A stretch of DNA of 64,000 nt from Pusillimonas sp. T2 (GCF_002236805.1 NZ_NIQA01000001.1:372001-436000), one strand, 5' to 3'; positions 30,537 through 40,642 are shown, counted from the stretch's first letter. Translations and numbers: made by a program. Notes: generated by a model from the letters alone, not told the origin.

Positions 30537-31919
30537 ATGCAAGAAACTCCCCTCAAGCGCATTAACCCGCCCAAAGCCGACGGCGCCACTGGCCCGCGCA
30601 AGCTGTTCATCAAAACCTTCGGTTGCCAGATGAACGAATACGATTCCGACAAAATGGCCGACGTTCTGCGCGGCGATCGCGGTCTGGAGATTACCCAAAA
30701 CCCCGAAGAAGCCGACGTCATTCTGTTCAACACCTGTTCGGTGCGCGAAAAGGCACAAGAAAAAGTTTTTTCAGACCTGGGCCGCGTACAGCATCTGAAA
30801 CAGCAAAACCCCAACTTGGTCATCGGTGTAGGCGGCTGTGTCGCCAGTCAAGAAGGCGAAGCTATCGTGCATCGCGCGCCCTATGTCGATGTTGTGTTCG
30901 GGCCGCAAACCCTGCACCGCCTGCCACAGCTCATCGAACAACGTCGCCGTACCGGGCGCTCACAGGTAGACATCAGCTTTCCCGAAATCGAAAAATTCGA
31001 TGCCCTGCCGCCCGCCCGCATCGAGGGCCCGACGGCATTTGTGTCCATCATGGAAGGCTGCAGCAAATACTGCACTTTCTGCGTCGTGCCCTATACCCGC
31101 GGCGAAGAAATCTCCCGTCCGTTCGATGATGTGCTGACCGAAGTCGCCGACCTGGCCGACCAGGGCGTTAAAGAAATTACGTTGCTGGGGCAGAACGTCA
31201 ATGCGTACCGAGGCCCTATGGGCGACACAAGCGACATCGCCGATTTCGCCATGCTGCTTGAATACATCCACGATATTCCCGGGATCGAGCGCATCCGCTA
31301 CACGACCTCGCACCCCAAAGAGATGACCACCCGCCTTATCGAGGCGCACGGCAAGCTGCCCAAGCTGGTGCCCTTTTTGCACCTGCCCGTTCAGGCAGGC
31401 AGCGATCGCGTCCTGGCCGCCATGAAGCGGGGCTACACGGGTCTCGAATTCAAGTCTATTGTGCGTCGCCTGAAGGCTGCACGTCCGGGCATGACGCTCT
31501 CGTCCGACTTCATTGTGGGCTTCCCCGGTGAAACCGAAGAAGACTTCGAGCAAACCCTGAAACTCATCCGCGACGTGGGCTTCGACCAATCGTTTTCGTT
31601 CATCTATTCGCGTCGCCCAGGCACGCCTGCCGCCGACCTCGAAGACAACACCACAAAAGAACAAAAACTTGAGCGCTTGTACCGTTTGCAGGCGCTGATC
31701 AACGAACATGCCGCCGCTATCAGTGCCGACATGGTGGGCACAGTACAGCGCGTCCTTGCCGAACGGCCGTCGCGTCGCGACCCGAACGAACTGATGGGCC
31801 GCACCGAGAACAACCGGATCATCAACTTCCCCGCATCGGCGGCGCTTATTGGCCAGATGGTCGACGTCAAAGTCACACAAACCAACACCAATACGCTTAA
31901 AGGCGAACTGCACTCATGA
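30537..31919 (+). CDS. miaB: tRNA-2-methylthio-N6-dimethylallyladenosine synthase
   Basis: 460 residues. Radical SAM methylthiotransferase acting on i6A37. N-terminal UPF0004 domain with cysteines in [20 protein letters not shown] and GVGGCVA; radical SAM cluster CSKYCTFC; C-terminal TRAM domain. Four-bp overlap with ybeZ (ATGA) starts the conserved miaB-ybeZ-ybeY-corC-lnt run. Confidence 0.97.
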   Translation: MQETPLKRINPPKADGATGPRKLFIKTFGCQMNEYDSDKMADVLRGDRGLEITQNPEEADVILFNTCSVREKAQEKVFSDLGRVQHLKQQNPNLVIGVGGCVASQEGEAIVHRAPYVDVVFGPQTLHRLPQLIEQRRRTGRSQVDISFPEIEKFDALPPARIEGPTAFVSIMEGCSKYCTFCVVPYTRGEEISRPFDDVLTEVADLADQGVKEITLLGQNVNAYRGPMGDTSDIADFAMLLEYIHDIPGIERIRYTTSHPKEMTTRLIEAHGKLPKLVPFLHLPVQAGSDRVLAAMKRGYTGLEFKSIVRRLKAARPGMTLSSDFIVGFPGETEEDFEQTLKLIRDVGFDQSFSFIYSRRPGTPAADLEDNTTKEQKLERLYRLQALINEHAAAISADMVGTVQRVLAERPSRRDPNELMGRTENNRIINFPASAALIGQMVDVKVTQTNTNTLKGELHS

Positions 31920-32935
31920 CACAAACCCGACGCGGCAAGGCCGTAACATTGCGCCTCGACGGCGACAATATGCACCTCGCCAATCTGTGCGGCCCGCTCG
32001 ACGACAACTTGCGTCAAATTGCCGAGGGCTGGAATGTCTCCTTGAGCCGTCGCGGCAGTCAAATCACCGTCGAAGGCGAGCAAGCCAAGGCTGCAGCCAA
32101 AGCCGTTCAATGGTTTCATGATCGGGCCGTGCATAAAGCCTTGACCATTGATGATATCCAATTGGGCCTGGTCGAACTGGGCGCAGGCCGAACACAATTG
32201 CCTGCCGAACCCGAGCCGCCCGAGCCGTTACCCGAGATCCCGCCTGTCGACGACCTGAGCTCGGACCTGGTCTTGCGTACCCGGCGCACCGACCTACGGC
32301 CGCGCACGCCCCGCCAGCGTGAATACCTCAACAACATTCTCAAGCACGACATCACCTTTGGTGTCGGCCCCGCAGGTACGGGCAAAACCTGGCTGGCCGT
32401 GGCTTGTGCCATCGACGCGCTCGAACGAGAATCAGTACAACGCCTGGTGCTCACCCGCCCCGCGGTCGAGGCGGGCGAACGATTGGGCTTTTTGCCAGGC
32501 GATCTGGCCCAGAAAGTTGATCCTTACCTGCGGCCCCTTTACGACGCCCTTTACGACCTGATGGGTTTCGAAAAAGTCCAACGCCTGTTCGAAAAGCAAA
32601 CCATCGAAATCGCCCCGCTAGCCTATATGCGCGGCCGCACGCTGAACCATGCGTTTGTCATTCTCGACGAAGCCCAGAACACAACGCCAGAACAAATGAA
32701 AATGTTCCTGACGCGTATCGGCTTTGGCAGCAAGGCCGTCATCAATGGCGACCCGTCTCAAATCGATTTACCTAAAGGGCACCCCAGCGGCCTGACACAT
32801 GCGCTTGATGTACTGACATCGGTGCAGGGCATTGCCACCACACGCTTCACCAGCCGCGACGTTGTGCGTCACCCGCTGGTCGCTCGCATCGTCGACGCCT
32901 ACGAAAAAGCCAATGACAAGCCATCCACACCCTGA
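31916..32935 (+). CDS. ybeZ: PhoH-family ATPase (YbeZ)
   Basis: 339 residues. Walker [13 protein letters not shown] near 142-153, Walker [13 protein letters not shown], and an N-terminal region with a KH-like fold. YbeZ works with the endoribonuclease YbeY in rRNA maturation and quality control; its 3' end overlaps ybeY by 23 bp. Confidence 0.94.
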   Translation: MTQTRRGKAVTLRLDGDNMHLANLCGPLDDNLRQIAEGWNVSLSRRGSQITVEGEQAKAAAKAVQWFHDRAVHKALTIDDIQLGLVELGAGRTQLPAEPEPPEPLPEIPPVDDLSSDLVLRTRRTDLRPRTPRQREYLNNILKHDITFGVGPAGTGKTWLAVACAIDALERESVQRLVLTRPAVEAGERLGFLPGDLAQKVDPYLRPLYDALYDLMGFEKVQRLFEKQTIEIAPLAYMRGRTLNHAFVILDEAQNTTPEQMKMFLTRIGFGSKAVINGDPSQIDLPKGHPSGLTHALDVLTSVQGIATTRFTSRDVVRHPLVARIVDAYEKANDKPSTP

Positions 32936-33395
32936 TTTCAGCCTGTCGGTACAGTACGGCACCAACGCACCCGAATTACCCCGCTGGCGTTTGCGCAACT
33001 GGGTTAGAAGCGCGCTCAACAATATCTACCAGTGGGTCGAGCCCGACGCCGAGCGCGTCGAGCTCAGTCTGCGGATTGTCGACGCAGACGAAGGGCGCGA
33101 GCTCAATCACCAGTTTCGCGACAAGGCCTATGCCACCAACGTACTGACATTCGAGTATGGCATTGACCCCGAGGGCACGCTGCGCGCAGACATTGTGTTG
33201 TGCCACCCCGTGCTGCTCGACGAGGCCCGGCAACATGGCAAGCCCGTACTACATCATGCCGCGCACCTGACCATTCACGGCGTGCTGCACGCCCTGGGTT
33301 ACGACCACCTCGACGACGCACAAGCCCACGAAATGGAATCCCTCGAAACCCGGCTGCTGGCGCGCCTGAACATCCCGGACCCGTATAACACCTAA
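32913..33395 (+). CDS. ybeY: endoribonuclease YbeY (16S rRNA 3' processing)
   Basis: 160 residues from the ATG at 32913 (MTSHPHPDF), inside the end of ybeZ; longer frames were rejected. The zinc site HLTIHGVLHALGYDH (H-x3-H-x5-H) near the C-terminus and NVLTFEY are diagnostic. Acts in 16S rRNA 3'-end maturation and ribosome quality control. Followed after 70 bp by corC. Confidence 0.95.
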   Translation: MTSHPHPDFSLSVQYGTNAPELPRWRLRNWVRSALNNIYQWVEPDAERVELSLRIVDADEGRELNHQFRDKAYATNVLTFEYGIDPEGTLRADIVLCHPVLLDEARQHGKPVLHHAAHLTIHGVLHALGYDHLDDAQAHEMESLETRLLARLNIPDPYNT

Positions 33396-33465
33396 GACGC
33401 ACGCCGCCTGAAATCGTCACAAATTTCCGTTATGCTAGGGGCTTGATCAACTCGTCTTCCTGACA

Positions 33466-34347
33466 ATGTCAGACTCACAACCTCCCGATACAGAACCCCG
33501 ACCGGGTAAACCGGCGTCAAAATCCTTGCTGGGCCGACTGGTCTCACGCATCCGTCCCGAACCCGAAAACCGCGAAGACATACGTGCACTGCTCGAAACT
33601 GCACACGACCGTCACGTAATCGACGACGACTCGTTTTCGATGATCTCCGGCGCGCTAGATGTAGCCAACCAGACAGCGGGCGACATCATGGTGCCGCGCT
33701 CTAAAATGGACATGCTCGACATCAGCAAACCGTTGGCCGAGCTCTTGCCCGAAATCATCGAAACCGGCCACTCGCGCTTTCCAATCTACGAGAACGATCG
33801 CGACAACATTGTCGGCATCTTGCTGGCTAAAGATTTGTTGCTCACCATCACCAACCCGTCTATTGACTTGCGCCCCCTTGTGCGCCCGGCCGTGTTTATC
33901 CCCGAGTCAAAGCGGCTTAATGTACTGTTGCACGAATTCCGCAACAACCGCAACCACCTGGCCATTGTCATCAACGAACACGGTGGTACCGCAGGGCTGG
34001 TTACCATGGAAGACGTACTGGAACAGATCGTCGGCGACATCGAGGACGAGTTCGACGAAGAGGCCGAAAAAACCATCTTCCAGACAGGCAGCAACAACTG
34101 GCGAGCCATGGGGATCACCGAAATCGACGTCTTCAATCGGGCATTCAATACCACCCTGCCCAACGACGACTACGACACCTTGGGCGGCTGGATCACGGCA
34201 GAACTAGGGCATATTCCCCGCCGGGGTGACACCATCAACCGTGAAGGCCTGAACATCACCGTGGTAGGCGCCGACACCAAGCGTGTACTGTGGCTTAACA
34301 TCCAACACGACGAAACCTCCCTGCTGACCCCCTCCGATGCGCAGTAA
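33466..34347 (+). CDS. corC: CorC/HlyC-family CBS-domain protein (YbeX)
   Basis: 293 residues. No membrane segments; two CBS domains at about 65-190 (TAGDIMVPRSKMDML, FPIYENDRDNIVGILLAKDLL, VINEHGGTAGLVTMEDVLEQIVGDI in pieces) then a CorC_HlyC domain near 205-285 (NDDYDTLGGWITAELGHIP). Linked in enterobacteria to magnesium/cobalt homeostasis and to ribosome metabolism with ybeY. Overlaps lnt by 11 bp. Confidence 0.92.
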   Translation: MSDSQPPDTEPRPGKPASKSLLGRLVSRIRPEPENREDIRALLETAHDRHVIDDDSFSMISGALDVANQTAGDIMVPRSKMDMLDISKPLAELLPEIIETGHSRFPIYENDRDNIVGILLAKDLLLTITNPSIDLRPLVRPAVFIPESKRLNVLLHEFRNNRNHLAIVINEHGGTAGLVTMEDVLEQIVGDIEDEFDEEAEKTIFQTGSNNWRAMGITEIDVFNRAFNTTLPNDDYDTLGGWITAELGHIPRRGDTINREGLNITVVGADTKRVLWLNIQHDETSLLTPSDAQ

Positions 34348-36055
34348 CCTTTTCGCCGGGCTGAATCACGCCCGGCGCACCTTGCAGCCGCTACTTATTG
34401 GCGCGGCACATGCCTTCAGTTTCTCCGACGGCCCCCTGCCCGCCTGGCTGTTGCCGTATGTACAAGTGCTGACCCTTACCTTTCTGGCATTATGGGTATG
34501 GCGTTCGGGCACGGTCCGTCAGGCTGCCCTCAGCGGATTCCTTTTCGGCCTGGGCAACTTCGCATTGGGGCTTTACTGGATCTACATCAGCCTGCACACA
34601 TATGGCGGCCTGCATCCTGTGCTTTCAGGGGTGGCGGTCTTTTTAATGGCGGCCGGCAAAGCGCTATTCGTTGCGCTGGTCACTGGCCTTACCTATAAAT
34701 TTTGCCGTCCATTTCTTGCACGCTTGGCGGCACCGCGCATAAACACGGTCATCGCCAAGCCCGACGCCGCAGCGCCACAACAAGCCGAAGCGCCCGCGCT
34801 TGCGGCCCCCGCCGGCTTTTCGACGTTCCTGCTAACAGCAACCACCTGGGCCTCGCTCTGGATGCTCGCCGAATGGCTGCGTGGCACCTTGTTCACCGGT
34901 TTCCCCTGGATGAACATCGGCTACGCCCACGCCGATGGCCCATTTAGTGGCTGGGCGTCGGTACTTGGCGTTTACGGCGTAGCCTGGGTCGCAGCATTTA
35001 CTGCAGGAGCCATCGCCTTACTGATGCAAGCCCAAAAGTCGCCCAGCGAATCGCCGGCGGCCATGACGGTCGTTTGCGCCATCGGGCTGGTCATCGGAGG
35101 CCTTGGCCTGGCGCAAATCCGCTGGTGGCAACCGTTGGGCAACCCCATGCTGGTCAGGCTGGTGCAAGGCAATATCGAGCAATCCCTTAAGTTTGATCCG
35201 CATCATTTGCAGCAAGGTATAGACACCTACCTTCAACTGGCGGGCCTGCCCCCAAAAGAAGCCGGTGCCAACCCAGCCATGATTATCTTGCCCGAAACGG
35301 TCATACCCTTGTTTCAGAACCGCATCGCGCCACAAACCTGGCAGCGCTGGCTTGACGTCGCCAACGCTCGACAAGCCACACTGTTAATGGGGATTCCGCT
35401 ACACACCAACAATGGTGAAGATCGTTACACGAATAGCGTCATTGCATTCAACGGCTCGACACCGCTGGCCAGCCTTCAGGCGGGCACGGCAAGCTATCGT
35501 TATGACAAGCATCATCTGGTGCCGTTCGGCGAGTTCATCCCACCCGGCTTCCGCTGGTTTGTCGACGCCTTGAATATTCCGTTGGGCGACTTCAACCGGG
35601 GCCAAACCCGACAACCCTCGTTCAGTCTTGCGGGGCAACATATTGCGCCCAACATCTGCTACGAAGACGTGTTCGGCGAAGAAATTATCGAAGGCGTACG
35701 ATCGATCAACGGCACCGACCCGGGCGCCAGTTTACTGGTCAATGTCAGCAACCTGGCGTGGTTTGGCCAGTCGTGGGCATTGCAGCAGCACCTTCAAATT
35801 GCCCGTATGCGGGCACTTGAAACGGCGCGCCCCATGCTGCGCGCCACCAACACCGGCATGACTGCAGCTATCGACCCTGACGGCAAGGTCAGGGCCGTAT
35901 TGACACCACTACAACCAGGCGTACTTGATGTTGAGGTGCAGGGCACTCAGGGCCTAACGCCCTATGTACGCTGGGGCAACATTCCGGCCCTGCTGCTGGC
36001 ACTCTTGAGCCTGGCTACCGCCGCATTAATTGCCCGCAAGGCCCGACCTGAGTAG
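34337..36055 (+). CDS. lnt: apolipoprotein N-acyltransferase
   Basis: 572 residues, slightly long because of an Ala/Pro-rich insert near 130-165. Several N-terminal membrane helices, then the nitrilase-like periplasmic domain with catalytic Glu in ILPETVIPLF, Lys in YDKHHLVPFGEF and Cys in APNICYEDVF; one C-terminal helix. It adds the third acyl chain to lipoproteins at the inner membrane. Its last 30 bp overlap the convergent GGDEF-EAL gene. Confidence 0.95.
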   Translation: MRSNLFAGLNHARRTLQPLLIGAAHAFSFSDGPLPAWLLPYVQVLTLTFLALWVWRSGTVRQAALSGFLFGLGNFALGLYWIYISLHTYGGLHPVLSGVAVFLMAAGKALFVALVTGLTYKFCRPFLARLAAPRINTVIAKPDAAAPQQAEAPALAAPAGFSTFLLTATTWASLWMLAEWLRGTLFTGFPWMNIGYAHADGPFSGWASVLGVYGVAWVAAFTAGAIALLMQAQKSPSESPAAMTVVCAIGLVIGGLGLAQIRWWQPLGNPMLVRLVQGNIEQSLKFDPHHLQQGIDTYLQLAGLPPKEAGANPAMIILPETVIPLFQNRIAPQTWQRWLDVANARQATLLMGIPLHTNNGEDRYTNSVIAFNGSTPLASLQAGTASYRYDKHHLVPFGEFIPPGFRWFVDALNIPLGDFNRGQTRQPSFSLAGQHIAPNICYEDVFGEEIIEGVRSINGTDPGASLLVNVSNLAWFGQSWALQQHLQIARMRALETARPMLRATNTGMTAAIDPDGKVRAVLTPLQPGVLDVEVQGTQGLTPYVRWGNIPALLLALLSLATAALIARKARPE

Positions 36056-38119
36056 TTCGGTAAATGCGGCGGCAGGTACGGGTTTAGAAAACAGATACCC
36101 CTGGGCAAAATCGCAACCGATGCCTTTAAGCAAATCGCGCTGATGAGCCATCTCAACACCTTCGGCAATCACCTGCAGGCCTAATTTATGGGCCATCATG
36201 ATCATGGCCTCGCACAACGCCATATCTTCAGAGCCTTCGGCCAAGTTGCGCACAAATGACTGATCGATCTTCAGGTAATCGATGTCGAATTTTTTAAGGT
36301 ATGACAGCGACGAATAGCCGGTACCGAAGTCATCGAGCGCAACCTGAACCCCAGCATCGCGAAACGCCAGAAGCTTTTCGGTAACAATGGGTGCTACGTC
36401 CATCAGCACCCTTTCGGTAAGCTCAACCACCAACTGGCCAGGCGGCAAGCCCAGGTCTTGTAGACGCTGCAACCATTGACGGTGATCGAGCCCTTCGCCA
36501 CGCAACTGTACGGGCGATACGTTGATGCCCACATTGAAGTCCTCGAACCCCAGATTGCGCCAGGCAACCAACTGGCGAGTCGCCTCGTCGAACACCCAGT
36601 TGCCAATGCCAATAATGATTCCGTTGTCTTCGGCAAACGGGATGAACTGGGCCGGACTGACAAAGCCGCGATCGGGGTGACGCCAGCGAATAAGCGCCTC
36701 GGCTTTCGCAATGCGACCCGTCGCCAAGTCAATAACCGGCTGATAATGCAGTTCGAACTGCCCTGTTTCAAGCGCGCCAAGCAGATCTCGCGACAACTGC
36801 CAACGTTCGCGCACTGCTTCGCGCATCTTGACGTCATAGAAACGAAATTGGCTTCTGCCCGCATCTTTGGCTGCGTACATCGCCAGATCGGCATGCTGCA
36901 TCAGTTGTTCCTGGTCTTTTGAATCGCCAGGGTAAAAAGCCACCCCCACACTGGCCGACACATACGCCAACTGGTCTTTCAGGCGATAGGGCTTGGCCAG
37001 CGACTGCAGCACCTGCTCGCAAATACGGCGCACTACCGCGCGGTCGGTCAGGCCACCGGTAATAATGACGAACTCGTCCCCGCCCAAACGCGCGACTGTA
37101 TCGGCTTCCCGCACACACTGCGTCAGCCGACGGGCTACCTGCCGCAAAAGCTCGTCGCCCATGGCATGCCCCATACTATCGTTGACCTCTTTGAAAAAAT
37201 CCAGGTCAAGGAAAATAAGTGCGACCTCTGTCTTTGAACGATTCGCCCGGGCCAACTCGATGGCCAGGCGGTCTTCGAGCAGCTTGCGATTAGGCAACCC
37301 CGTAAGGAAGTCGTAATTAGCCTGGCGCCAAATGAACTGCTCGTTCTCTTTTTTGGTGGTGATATCGGAAAAAACACCGATACGACACCGTACCGAACCA
37401 TCGTCGTTATAAGACGTATTGATCACCAGACTTTCGGCGTATTCTTCGCCATTTTTACGGCGATTCCAGATTTCACCCCGCCACTTGCCGGTTTTAGCCA
37501 AGTGCCCCCACATCTCGCGGTAGAAGGTTTCGGGGTGACGACCGGAACTAAGAATATTGAGCCGTTGCCCCAAGACCTCGTCGAGGGAGTACCCGGTGAT
37601 GTCGGTAAACGACGGATTAACCGTAATGATGACGCCATTAGAGTCGGTAATGACCATGGCTTCACTGCTGTGCTTGTACACCAACGACGCCAGATGCGCC
37701 GATTCGGCATCTGCCTTGCGCTGAGTGATGTCAAGCATCAAACCGACCAATGCCACCTGCCCGCCAAACACCATGCGCGAACAATACACCTCGACGTCAA
37801 TAAAAGAGCCGTCTTTTTTCAGTGCCTTGCGCTCGTAGTGAAACTGCGAGATATCGCCCAACATCGTCCGCTTCAGGTGGGCCTCGACCAAGTGCTTTTC
37901 GTCGTGGGCCACGATATCGAACAACGACATACGCTGCACCATTTCGGCACGCGCATACCCCAACATATCGAGCAACTTGGCATTGACGTACAAAAACCGA
38001 CCCTGATAAACAACGTAAACGCCCACCATGGCATTTTCGGCCAGCCCTTTGAAAAGGGAGCCTTCTTCAGACAGCGGGTCGGTACACGTGGGGGGCACCT
38101 GCATAAGTAGCTCTGACAT
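36026..38119 (-). CDS. PAS-PAS-GGDEF-EAL cyclic-di-GMP protein
   Basis: 697 residues, no membrane segment. PAS 1 about 20-130, PAS 2 about 140-255, GGDEF about 265-425, EAL about 435-690. The GGDEF motif is intact (ARLGGDEFVII) with an RxxD inhibitory site five residues before it (READ). The EAL domain keeps EALIRW, NVSPVQLR, ELTERVL, LDDFGTGYSSL, KIDQSFVR and AEGVEM, so both cyclase and phosphodiesterase may be active. No Shine-Dalgarno is evident; a second ATG lies five codons in. Senses an unknown cytoplasmic cue through PAS. Confidence 0.92.
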   Translation of the reverse strand: MSELLMQVPPTCTDPLSEEGSLFKGLAENAMVGVYVVYQGRFLYVNAKLLDMLGYARAEMVQRMSLFDIVAHDEKHLVEAHLKRTMLGDISQFHYERKALKKDGSFIDVEVYCSRMVFGGQVALVGLMLDITQRKADAESAHLASLVYKHSSEAMVITDSNGVIITVNPSFTDITGYSLDEVLGQRLNILSSGRHPETFYREMWGHLAKTGKWRGEIWNRRKNGEEYAESLVINTSYNDDGSVRCRIGVFSDITTKKENEQFIWRQANYDFLTGLPNRKLLEDRLAIELARANRSKTEVALIFLDLDFFKEVNDSMGHAMGDELLRQVARRLTQCVREADTVARLGGDEFVIITGGLTDRAVVRRICEQVLQSLAKPYRLKDQLAYVSASVGVAFYPGDSKDQEQLMQHADLAMYAAKDAGRSQFRFYDVKMREAVRERWQLSRDLLGALETGQFELHYQPVIDLATGRIAKAEALIRWRHPDRGFVSPAQFIPFAEDNGIIIGIGNWVFDEATRQLVAWRNLGFEDFNVGINVSPVQLRGEGLDHRQWLQRLQDLGLPPGQLVVELTERVLMDVAPIVTEKLLAFRDAGVQVALDDFGTGYSSLSYLKKFDIDYLKIDQSFVRNLAEGSEDMALCEAMIMMAHKLGLQVIAEGVEMAHQRDLLKGIGCDFAQGYLFSKPVPAAAFTELLRSGLAGN

Positions 38120-38390
38120 AACCAGGAGAAACAGAAAGATTAACCCTTAATTATGAAGGAGTAATGATTCATTCGCTTGTCATTGATCAACGCATATGCA
38201 AACAAATTCCCGCCCCAAGCAAAACCACCGTGACAACACCATCGTCGCCCTGATACCCAGTCGCTCTCAGCTGTACTTAGCGCCATAAAGATCCGCCGCT
38301 CTCGAAACAGAGGTTTCTCTCGGACGGAGCAAAAAATATTGGCCTCGACGAAAAAAATAACGCTTTTTTAAAAAATTTTAGCGAATCGAC
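38120..38390. other. spacer before the tRNA genes, no gene seen
   Basis: About 270 bp of relatively AT-rich DNA with poly-A/T tracts at its right end (around 38348-38380) and no plausible coding frame. It presumably holds the promoter of the minus-strand GGDEF-EAL gene and an upstream activating A-tract for the tRNA promoter. No repeats or strong hairpins noticed. Confidence 0.5.
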
Positions 38391-38419
38391 TTGCACAACA
38401 AAAAAAACTCGTGCATAAT
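38391..38419 (+). promoter_or_regulatory. sigma-70 promoter for the tRNA cluster
   Basis: TTGCAC (-35) and CATAAT (-10) are separated by exactly 17 bp, about 65 bp ahead of tRNA-Ala, with A/T tracts upstream that could act as an UP element. A TATACT at 38595 just before tRNA-Glu may be a second -10. Confidence 0.6.
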
Positions 38420-38483
38420 TTCACTTCTTTGCAGGACAGCACCAAGTTCTAACGAAAGTTAAACAAAGTACTGACCGGTTTTA

Positions 38484-38559
<76 letters not shown>

Positions 38560-38621
38560 AAAACCCGCAAAGAACGCGTAGTAAAATTTTATGTTATACT
38601 GCGCAACGCTAAAAACGTCCT

Positions 38622-38697
38622 GTCCCCTTCGTCTAGAGGCCTAGGACATCACCCTTTCACGGTGAGTACAGGGGTTCGAATCCCCTAGGGGACGCCA
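38622..38697 (+). tRNA. tRNA-Glu (TTC)
   Basis: 76 nt with encoded CCA. Acceptor GTCCCCT/AGGGGAC, discriminator G; anticodon stem TCACC/GGTGA with loop CTTTCAC, anticodon TTC; T-arm GGGGTTCGAATCCCC. Lies 62 bp after tRNA-Ala. Confidence 0.96.
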
Positions 38698-38733
38698 AAA
38701 TTTTTTGGCATTGGTTAGACACCAAACCGCTGC

Positions 38734-38810
38734 GGAGCGGTAGTTCAGTTGGTTAGAATACCGGCCTGTCACGCCGGGGGTCGCGGGTTCGAGTCCCGTC
38801 CGCTCCGCCA
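38734..38810 (+). tRNA. tRNA-Asp (GTC)
   Basis: 77 nt with encoded CCA. Acceptor GGAGCGG/CCGCTCC, discriminator G; anticodon stem CGGCC/... with CTGTCAC loop, anticodon GTC; T-arm CGGGTTCGAGTCCCG. Last of three tandem tRNAs; a terminator follows 10 bp later. A queuosine-modified tRNA, substrate of the queA/tgt products. Confidence 0.95.
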
Positions 38811-38819
38811 AAAAATTCC

Positions 38820-38851
38820 AAAGCCCTGCATTGAAAAATGCAGGGCTTTTT
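38820..38851 (+). terminator. intrinsic terminator of the tRNA operon
   Basis: 12-bp arms AAAGCCCTGCAT and ATGCAGGGCTTT around a 6-base loop, ending in a T run. Also faces the convergent MarR gene, whose stop lies about 65 bp further. Confidence 0.9.
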
Positions 38852-38914
38852 GTTTGCGCGAAGCGTTTTCGACCAACCTGGGGCTGGTCGATTTCGAGCG
38901 TTCCGCGCCAGCGA

Positions 38915-39397
38915 CTAATCGGTCGCCACCTTATCCAGCAACGTCATCAACAACCTGCGCTCATTCGCCGTCAGCTTCGAAGCAATCATTTTCTCGTAGC
39001 CACGCGTCAGCGTATTCAGGCGACTCAACTCGGCATACCCTGCTGGCGTGACTGCCAGCGCATAACTGCGTCGGTCTTCGGGTATGGCCTGTCGCTCGAC
39101 ATAGCCCAACGACTCCAGCGAGTCGATCACTTTCACCACACCCGCACGGGTAATACCCAGCATTTCGGCCAGCACCGTTTGGTTAATGCCCTGTTGGGTG
39201 GCCACAATACTTAGCGCCGTCATGCGGCCGGGTGTAAGCGAGTCTGGACCAAGCACCCGGAACAGCACTTCGTAAGAACGTACTTGCGCCCGCTTGATGG
39301 CATAGCCCAGCGAATCGCGTTGCAAATCAACGTACGTGAGCGGCGGATCGAGTTCGGTCGTTGGCGCGCCGTCATTGGAGATATTGTCGTTAACCAA
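38915..39397 (-). CDS. MarR-family regulator of the phenylpropanoid cluster
   Basis: 160 residues. A winged helix-turn-helix lies at about 60-125 (TALSIVATQQGINQTVLAEM, GITRAGVVKVIDSLESLGYV, and the wing PEDRRSYALAVTPAG). It is divergent from the LIV transporter operon over a 111-bp spacer that contains a perfect palindrome, so it most likely represses that operon and is released by an aromatic acid or its CoA ester, as known for MarR regulators of hydroxycinnamate genes (CouR, HcaR, PhdR types). The ligand is inference. Confidence 0.88.
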   Translation of the reverse strand: MVNDNISNDGAPTTELDPPLTYVDLQRDSLGYAIKRAQVRSYEVLFRVLGPDSLTPGRMTALSIVATQQGINQTVLAEMLGITRAGVVKVIDSLESLGYVERQAIPEDRRSYALAVTPAGYAELSRLNTLTRGYEKMIASKLTANERRLLMTLLDKVATD

Positions 39398-39445
39398 GGG
39401 TTTGCACTTATAGAAGAGATTTCGTCAAATATATAACATAAGTTC

Positions 39446-39466
39446 ATTGTTAACCGCATTAACAAT
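39446..39466. promoter_or_regulatory. candidate MarR operator
   Basis: Perfect arms ATTGTTAA and TTAACAAT around a 5-bp spacer, a dyad size typical for MarR dimers, in the divergent spacer 42 bp before the binding-protein gene and 49 bp before the regulator start. The only strong palindrome in this spacer. Confidence 0.6.
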
Positions 39467-39508
39467 ATACCGCTTTACCCACATAAAAACAGCACCAGGA
39501 GACAAACC

Positions 39509-40642
39509 ATGAAACTCAAAAGCGCAGTCGCGGTTGCCCTTGCCTCGGCATTTTTGTCGCAGGCCGCCTTGGCCGACATCAATATCGGTGTCAGCACATC
39601 GCTGACGGGCCCCGGCGCATCGTTGGGCGTACCTGTACGTAATGCCACCACGCTATGGCCGGCTGAAATTGCCGGCGAAAAACTCGTGGTGACCATTTTG
39701 GACGATGCCGGCGACCCGACCTCGGCCACCAAGAACGGCTGGCGCTTTGTAGAAGACAAGGTTGACCTGATGGTGGGCGCGGCCAATACACCGGCCACCA
39801 TTGCACTGGCTCAAGTGGCCAACGAGGCGAAAGTACCCCAGTTGTCGCCCGCGCCCGCCGAACTACCCGAAGGCAAGGACTACTGGACATTCCGCGTCGT
39901 GATGCACGCCAAATACTACACCGACGGCTTGCTCGAACACATGAAAGCCAACGGGGTCAAGACACTTGCGTTCCTGGGGCTGTCTGATGCCTATGGCGAA
40001 TCGTATCTGCAAGCCTTTAAAGCAAAGGCAGAGGCCGCTGGTATCAAACTAACCACCATCGAACGTTTCACACGCGCTGATAACAGCGTGGCCGGCCAGG
40101 CCCTGAGCGTCGTCGCGGGCAACCCCGATGCGGTCGTGGTAGTTGCCGTAGGCGGCGGTGCTGCACTGCCCCAAAAAGCACTGAAAGAACGCGGCTACCA
40201 AGGCAAAATCTATCACACCGCAGCGTCCGTCTCGCCCGACTTCCTGCGTCTTGCCGGCAAAGACGCCCAGGGCGCTCTGGTCAGCTCCGGTCCCGAACAA
40301 GTCGCCGAGCAATTGCCCGACAGCCACCCCGGCAAGGCCAACGCCGTTAAGTTCGTGAAAACCTACGAAGACAAGTTCGGTGCCGGCACCCGCACCCAGT
40401 TTGCTGCTCACGTTTACGACTTCGCCCTGATCCTGGAAAAAGTTGTACCTGTCGCGCTAAAAACCGCCAAGCCCGGCACGCCAGAATTCCGCACGGCGCT
40501 GCGCGACGCACTCGAAAACTATGGCGAAATTGCCACTACCAAAGGCATGCTCAAGTACACCCCTCAAGACCATTGGGGCTTTGGGCCCGACGCACGGGTG
40601 ATCATCACACCCAATGGCAACGACTGGAAGCTGTCCAACTAA
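39509..40642 (+). CDS. LIV-type ABC transporter substrate-binding protein, probably for aromatic acids
   Basis: 377 residues. Signal peptide 1-22 (MKLKSAVAVALASAFLSQAALA), then a type I periplasmic binding fold (NIGVSTSLTGPGASLG, LDDAGDPTSATK, GLSDAYGESYLQAF). A Shine-Dalgarno AGGAGA is present. First gene of a transporter and aromatic-catabolism operon under a divergent MarR gene, so the ligand is likely a phenylpropanoid rather than leucine; this is inference from context. A stable hairpin follows its stop. Confidence 0.88.
   Translation: MKLKSAVAVALASAFLSQAALADINIGVSTSLTGPGASLGVPVRNATTLWPAEIAGEKLVVTILDDAGDPTSATKNGWRFVEDKVDLMVGAANTPATIALAQVANEAKVPQLSPAPAELPEGKDYWTFRVVMHAKYYTDGLLEHMKANGVKTLAFLGLSDAYGESYLQAFKAKAEAAGIKLTTIERFTRADNSVAGQALSVVAGNPDAVVVVAVGGGAALPQKALKERGYQGKIYHTAASVSPDFLRLAGKDAQGALVSSGPEQVAEQLPDSHPGKANAVKFVKTYEDKFGAGTRTQFAAHVYDFALILEKVVPVALKTAKPGTPEFRTALRDALENYGEIATTKGMLKYTPQDHWGFGPDARVIITPNGNDWKLSN

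Noticed and set aside
30960-31913. Minus-strand frame of about 317 codons opposite miaB
   Set aside because: Antisense to the miaB radical SAM region; no recognisable motif.
38120-38483. Integration site or mobile element at the tRNA cluster
   Set aside because: No integrase, no direct repeat of a tRNA 3' end, and intact housekeeping genes on both sides.
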